Shown: piece after piece, positions 8,591-16,120 of the stretch
Numbering within the stretch: position 1 is the stretch's first letter
How the letters are laid out: each line of letters opens with the position of its first letter
From: Conexibacter sp.
Lineage (GTDB): Bacteria; Actinomycetota; Thermoleophilia; Solirubrobacterales; Solirubrobacteraceae
Reading direction: 5' to 3'
Assembly: GCA_025964325.1 (NCBI GenBank)
Contig: JAOPZA010000171.1
Location: 1 to 40,779 of the forward strand
Length of the DNA stretch: 40,779 nucleotides
Translations under genes and position numbers: made by a program
Notes under the pieces: generated by a model
The model's input: only the letters and a program-made list of their open reading frames with translations
What the model was told of the DNA's origin: nothing
Database searches by the model: none

Positions 8591-9961
8591 ATGGCCGCCG
8601 TCAACCCGGACATCTTCAAGGCGTACGACATCCGCGGCATCTACGGCCAGGAGATCGACGGCGACGTTGCCGAGCAGATCGCACGCGCCTTCGCGCACGT
8701 GCTCGCCGGGCTCGAGGACAAGCCGGTCACGGAGCTGCGCGTCGCGCTCGGCCGCGACATGCGCCTGAGCGCGCCGGAGCTGTCGGCCCGCTACCGCGAC
8801 GGACTCGTCGGCGAGGGCGTCGCGGTGCTCGACGCCGGCCAGGTCGGCACCGAGATGCTCTACTGGCTCGTTGGCTCGCGTGAGCTCGACGGCGGCCTGA
8901 TGTGCACCGCGTCGCACAACCCGAAGGCCTACACCGGCGCGAAGCTCGTGCGCTCGGGCGCGCTGGCGCTGTCGGGCGACGAGGGGATCCAGGACATCCG
9001 CCGGCTGATCGAGACGGGCATCCCCGCCTCCGAGGGCACCGGCAGCGTCGAGGAGGTCGACCTCTACGACGACTTCCGCGCCGCCGCCCTCGCGCTCGTC
9101 GACACCTCCGCCGTCAAGCCGGTGCGCGTCGTCGCCGACGGCGGCAACGGGATGGCCGGCCCGATGGTCGGCCCGCTGCTGGAGCAGCTCGGGCTCGACC
9201 TCGTGACGATGTACTGGACACCGGACGGCAACTTCCCCGACCACGAGCCGAACCCGCTGCTGCCGGAGAACCGCGAGCTGATCATGAGACGCGTCGTCGA
9301 GGAGCGCGCCGACCTCGGGATCGCGTGGGACGGCGACGCCGACCGCTGCTTCTTCATCGACGACACCGGCCACTTCGTCGACGGCGACTTCCTCACCGCG
9401 CTGCTCGCGGAGGTGATGCTCGACAAGTACCCGGGCGCGACGATCCTCTACGACGTGCGCGCCAGCCGCGCCGTGCGCGACATCGTCGAGGCGAAGGGCG
9501 GGACGGCGCTCCGCAACCGCGTCGGCCACGCCTTCTTCAAGAGACGGATGCGCGAGACCGGCGCCGTCTTCGGCGGCGAGGTCTCGGGCCACTACTACTT
9601 CCGCGACTTCTACAACGCCGACTCCGGCACGCTGCCGGCGCTGCTGCTGCTCGAGCTGATCTCGAAGAGCGGCAAGCGGCTGAGCGAGCTGACGCAGGCG
9701 CTGCGCGACAGATACTTCATCTCGGGCGAGATCAACTCCGAGGTCGACGACGCGCAGGCGAAGCTGGACGAGATCGAGCGGCGCTACAGCGACGCGCAGA
9801 TCGACCATCTCGACGGCGTCTCCGTCGACTACGACGACTGGCACTTCAACGTCCGCGCATCGAACACGGAGCCGCTGCTGCGCCTCTGCCTCGAGTCGCT
9901 CGTCTCCCGGGAGGACATGGAGACGCGCCGCGACGAGGTGCTCGCTCTGATCCGCGGGTAG
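8591..9961 (+). CDS. Phosphomannomutase/phosphoglucomutase (alpha-D-phosphohexomutase family)
   Basis: 456 aa, full length. Phosphoserine loop TASHNP (S108), metal loop DGDADR (247-252), sugar-binding GGEVSGHYY and the C-terminal phosphate-binding RASNTEPLLR are all present. It interconverts hexose 6- and 1-phosphates in the cytoplasm, feeding NDP-sugar synthesis and glycan assembly. TAGGAT (8577-8582) ends 8 nt before the ATG, suggesting a nearly leaderless mRNA. The MBL gene begins 4 bp after its stop, so the two are probably co-transcribed. The choice between mannose and glucose cannot be made from sequence alone. Confidence 0.95.
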   Translation: MAAVNPDIFKAYDIRGIYGQEIDGDVAEQIARAFAHVLAGLEDKPVTELRVALGRDMRLSAPELSARYRDGLVGEGVAVLDAGQVGTEMLYWLVGSRELDGGLMCTASHNPKAYTGAKLVRSGALALSGDEGIQDIRRLIETGIPASEGTGSVEEVDLYDDFRAAALALVDTSAVKPVRVVADGGNGMAGPMVGPLLEQLGLDLVTMYWTPDGNFPDHEPNPLLPENRELIMRRVVEERADLGIAWDGDADRCFFIDDTGHFVDGDFLTALLAEVMLDKYPGATILYDVRASRAVRDIVEAKGGTALRNRVGHAFFKRRMRETGAVFGGEVSGHYYFRDFYNADSGTLPALLLLELISKSGKRLSELTQALRDRYFISGEINSEVDDAQAKLDEIERRYSDAQIDHLDGVSVDYDDWHFNVRASNTEPLLRLCLESLVSREDMETRRDEVLALIRG

Positions 9962-9965
9962 TCGC

Positions 9966-11036
9966 GTGGGCGTCGACGCCGTCTCGCCCATGCAGGCGCT
10001 CGCGCGGGCGGCGCAGGCCGGCATCCACTGCCTCCCGGTGCCGACGCCGTTCGCCGTCGGCCGCATCAACTGCTACCTGATCGAGGACGATCCGCTCACG
10101 CTCGTCGACTGCGGCCCGAACTCGGGCACGGCACTCGACGAGCTCGAGCGTCTGCTGGCCGCGCACGGCCGCGCGGTCGAGGAGATCGAGCTGATCGTGA
10201 TCACGCATCAGCACCTCGACCACATCGGGCTCGTCGACGTCGTCGCGCGCCGCTCGGGCGCCGAGATCGCCGCGCTCGACCGCGTCACCCGCTACCTCGG
10301 CGACTACGACCGCGAGGCGGGTCTCGACGACGACTACGCCGTCGGGATCATGCACCGTCATGGCATCCCGCCCGACGTCGCGACCGCGCTGCGCTCCGTC
10401 TCGGCCGCCTTCCGCGGCTTCGGCGGCGCCGCCGCCGTCACGCGGCCGCTGGCCGACGGCAGCCGGCTCGAGCTGCGCGACCGCAGCTTCGAGGTGCTCC
10501 ACCGTCCCGGGCACAGCCCGTCCGACACGCTCTTCTGGGACGAGCGCAGGCAGATCCTGCTGGCCGGCGACCACCTGATCAAGCACATCTCCTCCAACCC
10601 GCTGATCACGCGACCGCTGCCGCCGGATCCGGCGGACGACCGGCCGCACGCGCTGCGCTCGTACGTCGCGTCGCTCCAGGCGACGCACGAGCTGCCGGCC
10701 GAGCTCGTGCTGGCGGGGCACGGCGAGCCGATCAGCGACCACCGGTCGCTGATCGAGGAGCGCCTCGCGGCAACCGAGCGGCGCAAGCGCAAGGTCCTCG
10801 GGCTGCTGGCCGAGCGACCGCTGACGGCGTACGAGCTGGCGCAGCGGATGTGGGGCAACGTCGCCGTCACGCAGGCGTTCCTGACGCTCTCGGAGGTCGT
10901 CGGCCACCTCGACCTGCTGCGCGAGGAGGGCGCCGTGCGCGAGCTCGAGGCGGGCGGGGTCGTGCGGTTCGAGGCGCTCGTCGCGGCGCCGTCGCCGGAC
11001 GACGGACCGGCGCGCCCGCCGTCCTCCGGCCGCTAG
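9966..11036 (+). CDS. MBL-fold metallo-hydrolase with C-terminal winged helix
   Basis: 356 aa from GTG 9966. Metal ligands are evident in THQHLDHIG (H81, H83, D85, H86), HRPGHSPSD and LLAGDHLIKHIS, with a late His in LAGHGEPI, as in the RNase Z/glyoxalase II/LACTB2 superfamily. Residues from about 255 on (RKRKVLGLLAERPLTAYELAQRMWG) form a winged helix as in LACTB2-like hydrolases. The substrate is unknown; thioesters, lactones or RNA are possible. It starts 4 bp after the phosphohexomutase and 10 bp before the methyltransferase-like gene. Confidence 0.9.
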   Translation: MGVDAVSPMQALARAAQAGIHCLPVPTPFAVGRINCYLIEDDPLTLVDCGPNSGTALDELERLLAAHGRAVEEIELIVITHQHLDHIGLVDVVARRSGAEIAALDRVTRYLGDYDREAGLDDDYAVGIMHRHGIPPDVATALRSVSAAFRGFGGAAAVTRPLADGSRLELRDRSFEVLHRPGHSPSDTLFWDERRQILLAGDHLIKHISSNPLITRPLPPDPADDRPHALRSYVASLQATHELPAELVLAGHGEPISDHRSLIEERLAATERRKRKVLGLLAERPLTAYELAQRMWGNVAVTQAFLTLSEVVGHLDLLREEGAVRELEAGGVVRFEALVAAPSPDDGPARPPSSGR

Positions 11037-11046
11037 CGTCATCCGG

Positions 11047-11814
11047 GTGATCGCGGAGTCCCCCGACGCGACGCGGGCGCTGACCTGCGCCTGGTGCGAG
11101 CAGCCGACGCTGCCGGCGCGACGCGCCGTCGCCGTGCCTGCGCGCACGCGACCTGCGGCCGCACGCTGCTCGAGCTGCGGCGCGCGCACGGAGCACGTCT
11201 GGTCCTCGGACGAGGAGGCCGACGGCGAGCTGATGGCACGGCGCGGGGACAGCGGGCGGATCCGGCTCTGGCCGCCCGGCGAGGCCGTGCGGGATCGGAC
11301 CCGGCGGCGGCTCGCGGCGCGGCTCGCCGCTGGCGGCCCGTCCGGGCCGGTGCTCGCGATCGGCGGCGGCGATCGCCTCCTGCTCGAGGCGCTGCGGAGC
11401 GCCGGGCGCCTCGTCACGAGCGTCGACCGCGCGGCGTCGCACGAGGCCGACGTGACGCACGTCGGCGGGCGCTACGCGGCGGTCGTCTTCTGGCACTCGC
11501 TCGGACGTCTCCCGGCTCCCGCACTCGCGCTCGAGCATGCCGCCATGCTGCTGAAGCCCGGCGGCCTGCTCGCCGTCGCGCAGCCGCATCCGGCGATGCG
11601 CGCCGCGCACGCGTTCGCGTCCCGGCGGCTGCCCCGCGACCTGCCGCGTCAGCGGGTGCAGATCCCGCCCGGCGTGCTGATCGAGCGGCTCCGAGGCCTG
11701 GGGCTGCGGGTCGAGTCCGCAGGCGTGCCGGCGGCCTCGCTCGGGCAGGGCGGGATCGTCTCGATCGTCGCGCGCCGCGACGATCCGTCGCGCGCGGCGC
11801 GACGGATCGTCTAG
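11047..11814 (+). CDS. Zinc-ribbon protein with degenerate class I methyltransferase-like domain
   Basis: 255 aa from GTG 11047. An N-terminal zinc knuckle pair (C14/C17 and C41/C44) is followed by a Rossmann-like domain: VLAIGGGDRLLLEALRSAG stands where a SAM-binding motif I would be, then VTSVDRA, VVFWHSLGRLP and LLKPGGLLAVAQP, as in SAM-dependent methyltransferases. Motif I is atypical (GGGD instead of xGxGxG), so catalysis is uncertain. TAGCGT (11034-11039) ends 7 nt before the GTG, overlapping the preceding stop codon, and may give an internal leaderless transcript. The last codons carry a strong inverted repeat. Confidence 0.8.
   Translation: MIAESPDATRALTCAWCEQPTLPARRAVAVPARTRPAAARCSSCGARTEHVWSSDEEADGELMARRGDSGRIRLWPPGEAVRDRTRRRLAARLAAGGPSGPVLAIGGGDRLLLEALRSAGRLVTSVDRAASHEADVTHVGGRYAAVVFWHSLGRLPAPALALEHAAMLLKPGGLLAVAQPHPAMRAAHAFASRRLPRDLPRQRVQIPPGVLIERLRGLGLRVESAGVPAASLGQGGIVSIVARRDDPSRAARRIV
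11779..11811. terminator. Hairpin inside the last codons of the methyltransferase-like gene
   Basis: Perfect 15-bp arms (GACGATCCGTCGCGC and its complement at 11797-11811) around a 3-nt loop, directly before stop TAG 11812-11814. There is no T-tract. It lies between convergent genes (next stop at 11830), so it may act in both directions; the last residues of the protein are dictated by it. Confidence 0.6.
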
Positions 11815-11829
11815 CAGCGCCGCGGTCGC

Positions 11830-12534
11830 TCAGGCGGCCGGATCGCTGCGGAGCGCGCCGGCGGTGCTGACGATCTCGACGACGCGCGCGGGATCGTCGG
11901 TGAGCTCGATCAGATCGAGGTCGCCGGGATTGATCTTGCCGGCGGGGGCGACCTGGTCGCGGAGCCAGCCGAGGAGCGGCTGCCAGTACTCGCTCCCGAC
12001 GAGCACGAGCGGGAAGCCACGGATCTTGCGCGTCTGGATCAGCGTCAGCGCTTCGAACATCTCGTCGAGCGTCCCGAAGCCGCCCGGGAAGACGACGAAG
12101 GCGGAGGCGTAGCGCACGAACATGATCTTGCGCGTGAAGAAGTAGTGGAAGCGGACCGGCCGGTCGATCCAGGGGTTCTCGGGCTCGCGGAACGGCAGGT
12201 CGATCACGAGCCCGATCGACGGCGCTCCCGCCTCGCTCGCGCCGCGGTTGGCTGCCGCCATGATGCCGCCCGCGCCACCCGTGATGACGGCGAAGCCGGC
12301 CTCCCCGAGGCGGCGTCCGACCTCGACCGCGAGCGCGTACTCGGGATCGTCGGGTGGCGTGCGAGCGGAACCGAACACCGCCACCCCGCGATCGACGTCG
12401 GCGAGCGCCCCGAACCCCATCTCCAGCTCGCGCTGCATGCGGCGGACGCGGATCGGATCGGTCTCGACGTGCGCCGAGGGCTCGAGCAGCTCCTCGTCGG
12501 GTGTGCGCGGATGGGCGTCGCCTGCCTGGGTCAC
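11830..12534 (-). CDS. LOG-family protein (TIGR00730-type, putative cytokinin/nucleotide phosphoribohydrolase)
   Basis: 234 aa from GTG 12534. Family motifs: VAVFGSARTP, VITGGAGGIMAAANRGA, and PGGFGTLDE at 150-158, the LOG catalytic signature. Known relatives hydrolyse nucleoside 5'-monophosphates to free base and ribose phosphate, or bind nucleotides; in bacteria the natural substrate is often unclear. About 45 extra N-terminal residues precede the fold. GATACT sits 7 nt upstream of the GTG. The preceding minus-strand gene (DnaC-like) is 78 bp away. Confidence 0.92.
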   Translation of the reverse strand: MTQAGDAHPRTPDEELLEPSAHVETDPIRVRRMQRELEMGFGALADVDRGVAVFGSARTPPDDPEYALAVEVGRRLGEAGFAVITGGAGGIMAAANRGASEAGAPSIGLVIDLPFREPENPWIDRPVRFHYFFTRKIMFVRYASAFVVFPGGFGTLDEMFEALTLIQTRKIRGFPLVLVGSEYWQPLLGWLRDQVAPAGKINPGDLDLIELTDDPARVVEIVSTAGALRSDPAA

Positions 12535-12612
12535 GCGTTCGAGTATCGCAACGTCGTCGCAGCTCGCCGCGGCGACGTGTCCGCGTTGCGACCGGCAGGC
12601 CGCCGTCGCCCG

Positions 12613-13404
12613 CTAGGACTCCCAGGCGTGGGCGCGGTACTGGGCGCGCCGGTTGTCCGATCCCATCAGGATGTGCGGGTCGCCGCACATCTCCACCAGC
12701 CGCGAGAAGTTGCGCTGGGTGATGTGCCGCGCGAGCCGGTCCGGCCGCGGCGGCGAGGCGTCCTCGCGCTCCTCCTCGCCGGTCCCGTCGCCCGTCAGGT
12801 CGCAGGTGAAGACGATCGAGCGCTCGTTCTCGTAGCGGCCGTTGATGATGTTGTAGAGCTGCTCGAGCACCCACTCGGTCGGACGCGCGACAGCGAGGTC
12901 CTCGATGTGCAGCAGCTCGACGCTCGTCAGGCGGTCGATCAGGTCGAGCGTGCTGTTCGAGTCCTCCTCGCCGTAGGTTCGGCGGATCTCGTCGAGCAGG
13001 CGCGGCCCGGTGTAGATCGCGACCGAGCGGCCGGCGGCGAGCGCGTGCTGGGAGATCAGGTAGGCGAGGTGGCTCTTGCCGGTCCCCGGACTGCCGAGGA
13101 ACCACATCCCCTCCCCCTGGGCGAGCATCTCGTCGACGCGATCGCAGTAGCGGCGGACCGCGCGGACCGCGTCCGGCGCGGTGCGCGCGATCGACGGGAT
13201 CGGCTCGCGCTCGAAGCCGACGTTCTGGAAGCGCGCGGGGATCTCGCGCGAGAGCTGCCGCGCACGCCGGCGGGCGACGCGCTCAGGCCAGCAGCGGCAG
13301 CGGTACGTGGTGTTGGCCTCGAGATCGACGATCATCCCGCTGCCGTCGCAGAGCTCGTAGTCACATGCACGCGATTCGCGCACGAGTCGCAGGTCACCGG
13401 CCAC
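12613..13404 (-). CDS. DnaC/IstB-like AAA+ ATPase with N-terminal zinc knuckle
   Basis: 264 aa from GTG 13404. A Cys-rich start (CDYELCDGSGMIVD, then YRCRCWPERV) resembles the zinc knuckle of DnaC/DnaI-type helicase loaders. Walker A is GSPGTGKSH, Walker B LLHIEDL, and a sensor stretch SIVFTCDLTGDG follows. Helicase loaders deliver DnaB; IstB proteins assist transposases, but no transposase gene is nearby. The frame is open to a TTG at 13506 that overlaps the upstream stop (TTGA); the extra 34 residues are Arg-rich and unlike a domain, so I prefer the GTG, though coupled translation from TTG is possible. Confidence 0.85.
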   Translation of the reverse strand: MAGDLRLVRESRACDYELCDGSGMIVDLEANTTYRCRCWPERVARRRARQLSREIPARFQNVGFEREPIPSIARTAPDAVRAVRRYCDRVDEMLAQGEGMWFLGSPGTGKSHLAYLISQHALAAGRSVAIYTGPRLLDEIRRTYGEEDSNSTLDLIDRLTSVELLHIEDLAVARPTEWVLEQLYNIINGRYENERSIVFTCDLTGDGTGEEEREDASPPRPDRLARHITQRNFSRLVEMCGDPHILMGSDNRRAQYRAHAWES

Positions 13405-13502
13405 GCCCTCAGTCAAGCACACGTCACGGCGGAGATCGCGGCTGCGATCCCGCGTGCTGCGGGAACTCCTCGCGCACGCGCCCGAGCGTGCACGCGCCAG
13501 CC

Positions 13503-14168
13503 TCAATTCATCACGGTGAAGCTCGACAGGAAGAGCTCGGCGAGCTCGCCGTCGCCGCTGATCGTGAGCCCGTCCGTCAGCTGCGCCGGACCGAACGCGT
13601 CAGCCCAGGCCGGCGCGGTCGCCTTGATCACCGCGTCGGCGTCGAGCGCGGGCTCGTGCAGGACGCGCGCCTCGCCCCTGCGCAGCGTCAGCGTGTAGAG
13701 GTCGAGCGCCAGCTCGAGCTCGTCCTCGACGATCAGCTCGAGCTCGGCGTCGAGCCCCGCCGGCGGGCGCACGACGCAGCCGGCGAGGCGGAACATCGCC
13801 GTCACGTCGACCCACTCGTCGGCGGTTGGCGGCGTCCAGGCCCAGCGGAGCGCCCAGCGCATCAGCGGCTCGAGGATCGTCAGCAGCTCGCGGCCGGCAT
13901 CGGTCAGCTCGAACTCCACGCGCGGCGGCACCTCGGCATAGCGGTGGCGCAGCACGAGCTCGTCGGCCGCCATCCGCCCGAGTCGCTGCTCGAGCGCTCC
14001 CGTCGAGAGCCCCGGGAAGGCTCGCTGCAGTTGCGAGAGCCGCATCGGCCCGAACGCGAGCTCGCGCACGATCAGCAGCATCCAGCGGTCGCCGACGATC
14101 CCGAGCGCGCGGGCGTCGGGCGCCCATTGCCGGCGTCGCCGGACTACCGGCAGGTCGCATCGAGGCAC
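13503..14168 (-). CDS. HxlR-type winged-helix regulator with SCP2-like C-terminal domain
   Basis: 221 aa from GTG 14168, preceded by GAGGGG about 7 nt upstream. The longer open frame upstream is Arg-rich and rejected. Residues about 10-100 form an HxlR/MarR-like winged helix (ALGIVGDRWMLLIVRELAFG, MRLSQLQRAFPGLSTGALEQRL, FELTDAGRELL). The remaining 110 residues (ELELIVEDELELALDLYTLTLRRG, then DGLTISGDGELAELFLSSF) look like an SCP2/sterol-carrier or MDMPI-C type ligand pocket, so a hydrophobic ligand could control DNA binding. It is followed by the DnaC-like gene and divergent from TetR at 14531 across 362 bp. Its target is unknown. Confidence 0.88.
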   Translation of the reverse strand: MPRCDLPVVRRRRQWAPDARALGIVGDRWMLLIVRELAFGPMRLSQLQRAFPGLSTGALEQRLGRMAADELVLRHRYAEVPPRVEFELTDAGRELLTILEPLMRWALRWAWTPPTADEWVDVTAMFRLAGCVVRPPAGLDAELELIVEDELELALDLYTLTLRRGEARVLHEPALDADAVIKATAPAWADAFGPAQLTDGLTISGDGELAELFLSSFTVMN

Positions 14169-14310
14169 GACTGTCCCCTCTCTTCGCCTCCGTGGACGAC
14201 GCTGGAACGCGCGACCGACGCGCCTTCGTGCGCTTCCCCTGCTCGCACGAGAACCGCCGCCCGGCACGCCAGCTATCGCTGGGAAACTACCATGACTCTC
14301 GATGCGCTGT

Positions 14311-14329
14311 CCACCATCAACCGTGGTGG
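14311..14329. promoter_or_regulatory. Inverted repeat in the HxlR/TetR divergent gap
   Basis: CCACCA and TGGTGG separated by 7 nt, in the middle of the 362-bp gap 14169-14530. It is a possible operator for the HxlR-type or another dimeric regulator. I see no convincing gene in the gap. Confidence 0.35.
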
Positions 14330-14493
14330 GCGCACATCGCCGAAACTCCCGCCATGACAGGAGATCCGCGTCTGCGTCGGCCTGATTGCTCAGACGTTCC
14401 TGCGCAGTCAGGCGCCCGTTGCGACGGACGCTTCGACGGCGGCTGGCCCACGCCGTTCGCCCGCGCGTCGCGGTCGCCCGCGGCCGGGTGACC

Positions 14494-14518
14494 GAGTAAA
14501 GTAAACGGTGACGTACTC
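14494..14518. promoter_or_regulatory. A/T-rich inverted repeat upstream of first TetR gene
   Basis: GAGTA and TACTC flank AAGTAAACGGTGACG, an A/T-rich island 13 bp upstream of ATG 14531. Its position suits an autoregulatory TetR operator overlapping the promoter. The internal ACGGTGA recurs in the palindrome at 15203-15230. Confidence 0.4.
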
Positions 14519-14530
14519 CAGCGGCCGCAC

Positions 14531-15199
14531 ATGAGCTTCGAGGGGATGCATCGCAACGGAACGGACGAGGTCGACGAGCACGCCGCGATGCCGTCCGACG
14601 CCCGTCCCTTCGTCCCCGTGACCCAGCGCGAGCGCCTGCTCGACGGGATGGCGCGCGCGGTCGCCCGGCGCGGGTACGCGGCGACGACGGTCGCCGACGT
14701 GCTGAAGGAGGCGCGCATCTCGCGCCGCACGTTCTACGAGACGTTCGCCGACAAGGAGGACTGCTTCCTCGCGGCCTACGACGACGTCGTCGCGCGGTGC
14801 GACGCCCACGTCGCGGCCGCCTACGCCGGCGAAGACCCGTGGGAGGCGCGGCTCGCGCGCGCCGTCGAGGCGCTCCTCGCGTTCCTCGCCGCCGAACCCG
14901 ACTTCGCGCGCCTCGGGGTCGTCGAGGTGCTCGCGATCGGGCCGCGCGGGCTCGCCCGCCGGGATGCGACGGTGACCCGCTTCCGGCGCCTCGTCGACAC
15001 CACCCGCGCGCACCTTCCGGCGAGCGCGCCGCCCTCGGACCTGGTCGCCGAGGCGATCGCCGGCGGCATCTACGAGCTCGTCTACGCGCGCGTCGCGCGA
15101 GGCGAGGCGGCGCGCCTGCCGGAGCTGCTCGACGATCTGCTCCATTACACCTCCATGCTGCTCGGAATGGGCCGCACGCCGGGGCAGAGCCAGCATTGA
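14531..15199 (+). CDS. TetR/AcrR-family transcriptional regulator (copy 1)
   Basis: 222 aa. The DNA-binding helix-turn-helix is YAATTVADVLKEARISRRTFYETFADKEDCFLAAYDDVV (about 48-85), the classic TetR layout. The C-terminal ligand/dimer domain holds the paralogue-specific segments GVVEVLAIGPRGLARRDA and AEAIAGGIYELVYARV. No clear Shine-Dalgarno precedes ATG 14531; in-frame ATGs at residues 6 and 20 are alternatives. The closest relatives in the window are the TetR genes at 15257, 25293 and 26023. The ligand is unknown. Confidence 0.93.
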   Translation: MSFEGMHRNGTDEVDEHAAMPSDARPFVPVTQRERLLDGMARAVARRGYAATTVADVLKEARISRRTFYETFADKEDCFLAAYDDVVARCDAHVAAAYAGEDPWEARLARAVEALLAFLAAEPDFARLGVVEVLAIGPRGLARRDATVTRFRRLVDTTRAHLPASAPPSDLVAEAIAGGIYELVYARVARGEAARLPELLDDLLHYTSMLLGMGRTPGQSQH

Positions 15200-15202
15200 T
15201 TC

Positions 15203-15230
15203 ACTCGTCACCGGGTCACGGTGAACGAGT
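15203..15230. promoter_or_regulatory. Imperfect palindrome between the two TetR genes
   Basis: ACTCGTCACCG and CGGTGAACGAGT face each other around GGTCA with one bulged base. It covers the GTG at 15221 that could otherwise be taken as the next start. A likely operator. Confidence 0.45.
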
Positions 15231-15256
15231 CGACATCTGTTAGCTTCCGACGCCGC

Positions 15257-15946
15257 GTGCACCCAGCCGACAGCAAGAGCCAACCACCGGAGGGCTTCTC
15301 CTCCCAGCTGCCCAGCGGGCGCCACGGACTCCCGCGCGAGTACGTCCGCCACTCCCAGCGAACCCGGCTGCTGGCCGCCGCGATCGAGGTCGCCGGCGCC
15401 GAGGGCTACGCCGGCATGACGGTCTCCGCGGTGATCGCCCGCGCAGGCGTCTCGCGCAAGACGTTCTACGAGTTCTTCGCCGACCGCGAGGCCTGCTTCC
15501 TGGCCGCCTTCGACAGGGTGCTCGAGCAGGGGCTCGCCGGCGTCCGCGAAGCCTACGACGGCGGCGCGAGCTGGCCCGCGCAGGTGCGTACCGCGCTCGC
15601 ACGCGGCCTCGACGCCCTCACCGCGCATCCACACGAGGCGCGCGTCGGCTTCGTCGAGGTGCTCGCCGCCGGGCCGCGGGCGCTCACGCGCCGCGACGAT
15701 GCGATGCGCGCCTTCATGGTCTTTCTCCAGCCCGGCTACGACGCCGTGCCGGACTCGCTCGAGGTCCCGCCGCTGATGTCGGAGGCGGTCGTCGGCGCGC
15801 TCTACGAGATCGTCTATGCGCGGGTGCTGAACGGTCGCGTCGGCGAGCTGCCCGGACTCCTTCCGCAGCTCGTGTTCTGCGCGCTCGCACCGTTCCTCGG
15901 CGCCGAGCGCGCCGCGGTCGAGGCGGCGGTCGGCGCGAGCGCCTGA
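15257..15946 (+). CDS. TetR/AcrR-family transcriptional regulator (copy 2)
   Basis: 229 aa from GTG 15257. An in-frame GTG at 15221 adds 12 residues but lies inside a palindrome; TAGCTT (15241-15246) just upstream of 15257 suits a very short leader. The N-terminal segment QLPSGRHGLPREYVRHSQR matches copy 4 (RLPRGRHGLPRRFIVHNQR). The HTH is YAGMTVSAVIARAGVSRKTFYEFFADREACFLAAFD. C-terminal GFVEVLAAGPRALTRRDDAM and SEAVVGALYEIVYARVL match the other copies. It is probably controlled with or by copy 1; the effector ligand is unknown. Confidence 0.92.
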   Translation: MHPADSKSQPPEGFSSQLPSGRHGLPREYVRHSQRTRLLAAAIEVAGAEGYAGMTVSAVIARAGVSRKTFYEFFADREACFLAAFDRVLEQGLAGVREAYDGGASWPAQVRTALARGLDALTAHPHEARVGFVEVLAAGPRALTRRDDAMRAFMVFLQPGYDAVPDSLEVPPLMSEAVVGALYEIVYARVLNGRVGELPGLLPQLVFCALAPFLGAERAAVEAAVGASA

Positions 15947-15967
15947 CCCGCGGGCGGCTCTAGAACC

Positions 15968-16062
15968 CGACGGCCGCACGAGCCGCCGGCGCCCGCGGCT
16001 TTACATCGCGACGGTCGCACGAGCCGGGCCGCCCGAGCGCCTGTCCCACCTGCGGCTTTACA
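15968..16062. repeat. Two imperfect direct repeats before the TPR-like gene
   Basis: Copy A (15968-16005) and copy B (16009-16062) share CGACGGYCGCACGAGCCG at one end and GCGGCTTTACA at the other, with an unequal middle. They lie in the 174-bp gap after TetR copy 2 and may be binding sites or duplicated terminator debris. Confidence 0.5.
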
Positions 16063-16120
16063 AGGCGGCGGCCCGCAGTCACGATACCCCCGAGGAGGCG
16101 CCTGATCGAGGGGGAAGGCC

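Noticed and set aside
12613-13404. IstB of an IS21-type element
   Set aside because: No IstA transposase or terminal inverted repeats nearby; the zinc-knuckle start fits DnaC-like proteins as well or better.
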